Assembly (NCBI GenBank): GCA_034190875.2
Contig: CM067348.1
Location: 37,420,537-37,484,536 of the forward strand
DNA length: 64,000 nucleotides
Source of the DNA: Urechis unicinctus
Lineage: Eukaryota > Annelida > Polychaeta > Xenopneusta > Urechidae
Direction: 5' to 3'
The position numbers and the translations under genes were made by a program. Below, piece after piece: positions 58,086 through 64,000 of this stretch (position 1 is its first letter; each line of letters starts with the position of its first letter). Below the pieces are notes generated by a model. It was not told where the DNA came from, did not search any database, and was given only the letters and a program-made list of their open reading frames with translations.

Positions 58086-60002
58086 TGCTGATTAAGATAC
58101 GCTCAAACAGAAAATTGTCATAAACATGCCACCATTAGCCGATTGGCCGGACATGACAATTCCAGCCTCTTGTCCATGTGAAATCTGCGACCTTTGAAGA
58201 CAATTACAACTGTGTATACCTGAGTTGGCGATGCTTAATAGAGTCGATTATGAGTCATATCTCATGCTAACGTTTAGTGATAATGCTGTTAAGTTAACCA
58301 GTAAAAGCTTACTTTGTTAATAATTATCGTTAAAATGTAGTGAATATCATATTCCCATTCACAGGCACAACCACACAAGAGGAGTGGCTTCGTGGACGCC
58401 TAGCTTCTAGCGTCTTATAGGATTACCTAACGCTCCTTGTATTCCACACTAACATTATTGTGGAATGACAACACGACTGCTTTGCAAATACATGCCCCCC
58501 ACCCCGATTGCATCATAATAACAAAGGTTATAAGCATGATCCAAGAAAAACATGAATGACTGTTCCACTGAAGAATATTCTATTTTAACTGTAATTGATG
58601 ACCACATGTCGTGTGCTTGACAAGAAGGGAACAATTTCTTAGGCTAGATATCAATAATTGCCACAGATAATATCATTCTGCCGTAACACAAATCACTGTG
58701 TCATAATATTTTGTTCTTTCAATTACAGTGTCGGACCAACAACACTCGTACATCAAAGTTGCTGATAATATATAGTTTTCAATACTTTGGGCATTTCAGT
58801 ATCGAACCTGCTGTTCAATAATACAGTACCCAACGTTACAATTTACATGAGGTATAACAATATACGTCGTGTTGTTTTGAATAAGTATATTCAGTGTTAA
58901 TAGGTGCCCCCTAATGAGGCAGCCTGTGGGTATGTCAAGGCTATATATCTACTCTTCTATTGCGGCACGATCCTAATCTAACACTTAGATTTATTCGTTA
59001 ATTATACTTATTCGCGCTTCTTCGTTTATAGGATAACGTTGCTGTGTCATAATGGTTCGCACAACTGTGCACAAACACTTCTCATGGGACATGCAGTAGC
59101 CTAGCCGTGCACGACTTATTGACGTCGTGCGATATGAAAAAGACAAAAAAAAATCGAATCTCCTCCACAGGGACATCGAAATATCCGGCAATTGATTCTT
59201 TTTTCATTCAAAAGGTAAGCTAACACTGAAATTTGTTTCAGTTGTTAAAAAGGCCATTTGAATTTTAATTTAAAGCCAAAATGATTAGTTATCCTTCAAA
59301 TGGCACAATGGATTTTCTTGAAGACCGCCTCTTAAAATAATAGATTCAATGATTAGACACGTATCTAGCAAGTATTACTTTTTTGCCATATAGAAAAGAG
59401 ATGAAGTTGACAACCAAGATCCGCCAGCAACAAGTCCCCCATGGTCATCCACAGGTTATCAGAATGTGAAAGTGATTGCCGCAATATGCGACTTCCGCTG
59501 CTCGTACACAAATCAAATCGATGACACGGCACGAGGGGTTTTGGGGCGGTGGGCGTGACAGCTAACAGCGCGCCTTTATTAAGAGCTATTCATTCAGTTC
59601 ATGCCGTAACCTGTTTTGTTTAAGCGGGCTTTAGTCAGTGTATCAATGAAGAAGGCCCAGGCGAAATGAGAAATAAATGGTCTCCGCGGCCGGTAGATGG
59701 ACGGTTCTCAACCACTTCGTGATACCGGTATATCTTGTTCGTGTAGGCTGCGGAAATCAAGCAAGCACACACCGTCCTCTTCCTAGGCCACATTCACTTG
59801 GCTCAACGATGACACTCGCCCATATCCCTCTCTCTATTAATTTTTTTTACTAATGTTAGTACACGGTCACAAAACATTGTCTTTCTGAAGGGCAAATATG
59901 GCATCTTACTGAACCTACTGTATTAGGTATATTTAAATACAACTTGCAATTATTATACTAATAAGTGCATTGACAATAATTATTACACTTTCTGGTTTCC
60001 AG
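58086..60002. other. No gene recognised
   Basis: AT-rich sequence up to the first hAT exon. No supported exon or repeat. Confidence 0.35.
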
Positions 60003-61871
60003 AGCTAAGACGATAGATGACCATGCAAAGAGTAAGGCTCATCTTACTGCATTAACTGCACATGCATCTTGCCAGCAACAGGTGCAAACTGGACTGGCCA
60101 AGGTAAAGGAGTCCAGGATAGCAACCATTGTGATGGCACTGAAGCAGTGCATTGGATGACAGTGGAGGAGGTGGCCAACCGCAAGTACTCTAGCCTGATT
60201 CATCTGATGAGGGATTTAGGAGTCAAGAAGACTGCGCATCTGCAGAAAAGTGGTAACGTGACATATGAGAGTCCGGACATTTTCAACCAGCTCCTCAATA
60301 GCCTGGACAGTGTCCTGGTGAAATATCTGCGTGCAGATCTCAGGAAGTAGCCATTTGTAGGCATAGGCGTTGATGAGAGTGCTGATCGCACTCAGGAGAA
60401 ACATGTGGTCATCGTAGTGCGCTACATCATTAAATCATCAGGTTCGAGGTTTTAATTGATGAATAGATGGGGTTGTTTATAAAAACACTTTTGGAGTATC
60501 TAATAAAAACACATTGATGTTTTCAGGATGCCCAAGGACTACATTTCTCGCCTGCCGCAAGGTGGCAAATGGTACAGCAGCGCTACTCGACTTTGGTGTG
60601 CCCATGCAGAAAGTGGTTAGCCTAGGCACAGACGGTGCAAGTGCAATGGCCAGTGCACTGAATGGTTTGAATGGTCTGATGACAGCACAGAACCCATTCA
60701 CAATCCATGTCCACTGTGTCTGTCACAGACTGGCTCTAGCTGTTTCACAAGCTTGCAAGTCCATTCCACTACTACAACATTGTTACAGACTATTTACTCA
60801 TATGTACAGGCTCCCTAGCCTGCCTACAGCGTTTCAGGGATGTAGCTGAAGTCCTTAACTCAGACGCAGTCAAGTTCCTGAGGCTGTATGAGATACGATG
60901 GTTAAGCCTCAAGGAAGCCATCGTAGCCCTCATCAGGAACTACGAACCACTAATGATCTTTGCTGCTCAAGAGCCAACTGAAGGCAAAGGCCGCTGATCC
61001 TTTGTGGCACATAAATACCTGAATTATGTACTCTTAACTTTAACACAATCAAGACTGGAATTGGTTTAAGAATTTTTTTTTCAGGTGATGCAATTTTGTA
61101 TCAGTTGTCCCAGTACAAGTATGTGGCAATGCTTCGCTTCCTCGCCGATGTACTGGGTGCTACAAACCATCTCAGCAAACTATTCCAGTTCAGAGATGTT
61201 TGTTTTGGATCCATCAAGGCTAAGGTTGGTTCCCGGAACCAAACAAGACTCAATGATTATAATCCCAAATACCTGATATATCAAAATTATATACATATAT
61301 ATCCACTTATTTGATTGTCATTGTTTCTTACAGCTGACTGACTGCATGCAGACCCTAGAGGACCTCAAAGACCATAATGGTCCTTTTTTTATGCACATGT
61401 TGGAGGACAGTCGTCAGCAGCATGGACAGTACAAAGGCCAAACCTTATCTGAGGCTCCAGGACGTGGTGAGCGACAAGGACAAAGGGAGACGTTTGAGGC
61501 AGCTCGTCGCCAGGTCATCACCAACCTCCTTGACAACCTAAGAACGAGGTTCCCCCACGTGGACATCCTAGATGCCATGCAGGTTATACAGAACACACAC
61601 ACTTGATGTGCATCAACAAAATTTATCTCATTAAACAACAATTAAGGAAGCATTAACATATGTTACATCAATTCTAGATGTTCGATCCCAGGGCATACCC
61701 TGATGAAGAGAGAGACCTCCCCACATGGGGACTGAACCATCTGGAGAGGCTTCTCCAACACTACGGGGATCAGAAAACAAATGTCAATGGTGAAAGGTTT
61801 CACCCTGTAGTTGATGCAGACACCTGCAGGGGGGAGTTCATGGTATCCAAGAGGCTTGTTTACCAGAACAG
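60003..61871 (+). pseudogene. hAT transposase-derived gene (ZNF862/KIAA1586-like), with lesions
   Basis: Five plus-strand exons. Exon 60003-60441 has the end of a BED-like finger (HAKSKAHLTALTAHASCQQQ), a frame change near 60150, VEEVANRKYSSLIHLMRDLG, an in-frame TAG (60348-60350), then PFVGIGVDESADRTQEKHVV (first catalytic Asp region). Exon 60527 to about 60997 has VVSLGTDGASAMASALNGLN (second Asp), HVHCVCHRLALAVSQACKSI, a frame change near 60815, then FLRLYEIRWLSLKEAIVALI. Exon 61085-61224 reads LSQYKYVAMLRFLADVLG. Exon 61334-61582 reads LTDCMQTLEDLKDHNGPFFM. Exon 61678-61871 reads MFDPRAYPDEERDLPTWGLN. The last three join in phase. Relatives are host-retained hAT proteins common in animals. 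The C-terminal hAT dimerisation motif was not seen. One TAG and two frame changes point to a pseudogene or to consensus errors. Confidence 0.78.
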
Positions 61872-62113
61872 GTATGAAGTACTCAAGTAGGAAAATACCA
61901 AATGGCTGCTATGATTATAAAGACTATAGATGACTTAAAACACTGTAAGGTGACAATTAAATATAAAAAACTGCCTGATATAACCTTGTTGATAATTAGT
62001 GTTTGTGCATGGAATAGCAGACATGCTGTGCCTGAAGAGCCTGATGACCCATTCATAACATCAAGCACAACAACATTTGCATCAGCTTAGACTACCTTGA
62101 ACCAGGACTTAGA

Positions 62114-62266
62114 GATCGTTTCAAACAACCAAGATGCCGCACAGAAACCTATAAGAACTGGTTCACCCCAACCACTATCAAAAAGTGGAACAGCCTCAAC
62201 TCCACCGCACGAACTGCTGCAACACCCGAGCAGTTCAGGGCATGCCTACCGAAGGCATGCTACTAG
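62114..62266 (+). mobile_element. Non-LTR retrotransposon 3' end (C-terminus of the RT ORF)
   Basis: An open frame of 50 codons, CRTETYKNWFTPTTIKKWNS and LNSTARTAATPEQFRACLPK, then TAG. The R-T-x-x-Y-K-x-x-F-x-P-x-T-I-x-x-W-N-x-L pattern is the usual tail of LINE reverse-transcriptase ORFs. It is followed by about 70 bases of 3' UTR ending in TATTTAAAGAAGAAGAAGAG (62333-62352), a simple tail. The 5' part is absent, as in 5'-truncated insertions. Confidence 0.75.
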
Positions 62267-62352
62267 TCCGTCCCGTCCGCGTAAAGGCACACACCCCTCA
62301 GCTATCATACGTCAACCGACGGTCTTGCTGAGTATTTAAAGAAGAAGAAGAG

Positions 62353-63058
62353 AAGAGACTCATTTTGAAAAGTTCTTGTTTATTTTGAACGACAAGATCG
62401 GTTTCTGCGCGCACGCGCAGACAAGGTTGTTCGCAAGCGAACCTTTTCTTTCTGAATTTTATTATTTAAGTATATGTGTCATTTTGTCAATGATTATCTT
62501 TTGGAAATTCCTACTTTAGAAGGGCGATATGTATTCAACGATATCACATTCACATTGAAAAAAGATAACACTTATTGATTCCCACAATCTGGAGGGGTTA
62601 CTTGGCCAAGTCCTGCGTAGGGGTGTGCCCCGGGATCTCAAAAACCTGTACCCGTCGTACAAGGTAAAAATGGCAAGAGCATACCCCATCCTACAAATAT
62701 GAGGTCAACAAAACCCGTCCGGAGGCCGAAAAAAACATAACCCGACATATGTAAACTACCTCTATATACTTAAGTGCCCCCTCCCCAGGAACCTGCAGTC
62801 ACATGGCGAGTGAAACTGGAACTTCGTAATGTGACGTCATATCTCCAAAACTGGGGCTGCCGCGAATGAAAGTTGTGATTCTAAAAGTTCATTTGACAAT
62901 TGCTAAATAATAACGAGACAGTGGATAACTAAAATAGGCCGGATAAGCGGATATTCATCTCATTTGTCGACATATATATTTACGTAAGTACACCACTTGG
63001 TGGTAAGCCCCGGGCACGCGAAATAAAACCAATTCCCACACGACCCACATACTTTCAG
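62353..63058. other. No gene recognised; hairpins and CRE-like site
   Basis: CTGCGCGCACGCGCAG (62405-62420) and GTTCGCAAGCGAAC (62428-62441) are palindromic. TGTGACGTCATAT at 62830-62842 matches the CRE-like sequences at 44.0 and 47.4 kb. The stretch 62580-62760 (GGGGTTACTTGGCCAAGTCC) looks like a repeat family member but was not recognised. Confidence 0.4.
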
Positions 63059-63091
63059 GCACGACGGTATATATTTATATTACCGTCGTGC
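63059..63091. repeat. Perfect 11-bp inverted repeat
   Basis: GCACGACGGTA and TACCGTCGTGC separated by an 11-base AT-rich loop. It could be a cruciform or a terminus of a small DNA transposon. Confidence 0.75.
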
Positions 63092-63460
63092 GCGGCTAGC
63101 AGTAGCCAGGTCTGTGAGGATCGGGGCCTTCGGGCGTTGCATGGGCAAGATGGTCATGTGGCTCTGGGATATGGGGTATGTAGGAGGAGAGGGGGAAGTG
63201 GCAGTTGGCATGTAGATTACTCTTGGATCTGGGAAGCTGGGGCTTATAATTAAAATCAGCTGCAGGGGTTACTCCATCAATTGATGACTGAGAGTGTACG
63301 TTATGATGACGGGTAGGTTTGTTATCAATTTGGCACTCAACACACCTACGTTTATAACATGAGGATGCTACTGGTTTGTTACTTTCCTACAGTTCTGCCA
63401 GTTGAAGAGAACCTATGGAACACTACGGTTTACAGATCCCCCTACGGAACCTGTAAAGCA
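63092..63460. other. No feature recognised
   Basis: Unique sequence before the terminal microsatellite zone. Confidence 0.35.
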
Positions 63461-63462
63461 GC

Positions 63463-63535
<73 letters not shown>

Positions 63536-63873
63536 TATATAGATATAGATATATCTATATATAGATATATATATCTCTATAGGAGTGTGTGTGAGATATA
63601 TGTGTGAGAGAGATATATCTCTGTATGTATAATATATGTGTGGTGTCTATCTTATTATTCTATATATCTTATATATATCTATCTCTCTCTCTATAGATAT
63701 ATATCTATATATGTGTGTGTATAGTGTTGTGTGTAGAGAGTGTATGTGTGGGTGTGGGTGTGTTTGTGTGTGTGTGACTACATATTGATTATTTCAGGGA
63801 AGAAAGAATATTCTATAAGCTATATATATATATATATAGAGATATATAGATATATATACATACTATATATAGA

Positions 63874-63913
<40 letters not shown>

Positions 63914-64000
63914 TAGATATATATATATATATATAGATAGATATATATATATACATATGTAATATATATATATATATATATATATAGAGATATATATATA
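63461..64000. repeat. AT-rich compound microsatellite zone at the window end
   Basis: TA, TAGA and TCTATA tracts broken by GTGTGTG and GAGAGATATA segments. It continues to the last base. Confidence 0.95.

Overview
This window is invertebrate animal nuclear DNA, most likely lophotrochozoan and probably a mollusc. The evidence is AT-rich sequence with GT-AG introns, cys-loop receptor genes with the same intron positions in two copies, EGF and CBM14 (chitin-binding) exons, hAT, MULE and LINE remnants, SINE insertions, and very many satellites and microsatellites. The species assignment is inference from gene families and repeat style. Coding exons occupy only a few percent of the window.

Layout. 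0.26-2.0 kb: the terminal exon of a leucine-rich-repeat protein on the plus strand, with a poly(A) signal. 2.2-11.0 kb: one large 32-bp satellite with a diverged left flank and a higher-order repeat of about 500 bp. 11-15.8 kb: sparse sequence with two unrecognised reading frames. 15.8-30.8 kb: minus-strand exons that look like a CaRF-like N-terminus (27.7 to 22.3 kb) followed by broken MULE and SWIM domain exons (20.5 to 17.2 kb). The introns hold at least five minisatellites, two of which recur in inverted orientation. 31.5-33.2 kb: minisatellites and a complete 400-bp SINE with a 14-bp target-site duplication.

34.06-36.85 kb: a decayed nicotinic-acetylcholine-receptor-like gene on the minus strand that has lost TM1-TM3. 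37.7-41.4 kb: a sushi-like exon, two broken EGF exons and a broken CBM14/Thr-rich exon, also on the minus strand. 44.0-47.4 kb: a DDE-transposase fragment (plus) and a broken P2X7-tail-like gene (minus), flanked by two inverted copies of one 19-bp CRE-containing sequence. 50.49-52.53 kb: a nearly complete non-alpha nAChR-like subunit gene on the minus strand, with one apparent 1-bp deletion at the end of exon 2. 53.8-54.5 kb: a G-rich 52-bp minisatellite. 60.0-61.9 kb: a five-exon ZNF862/KIAA1586-like hAT transposase-derived gene with lesions. 62.1-62.3 kb: the C-terminal end of a non-LTR retrotransposon. 63.5-64.0 kb: AT-rich microsatellites.

The genes do not form an operon or a pathway. The two receptor genes are clearly paralogues with matching exon lengths (45 and 152 nt). 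The remaining coding matter is mostly decayed transposon-derived or mosaic extracellular protein. I found no convincing new molecular system. The strongest unusual signals are the satellite architecture (a 500-bp higher-order repeat, and three satellite families present in both orientations), the readable step-by-step decay of several multi-exon genes, and the CRE palindrome pair around the P2X7-like gene. Single-base indels occur both in genes and in satellites, so consensus error in a long-read assembly must be considered for every single-base lesion.
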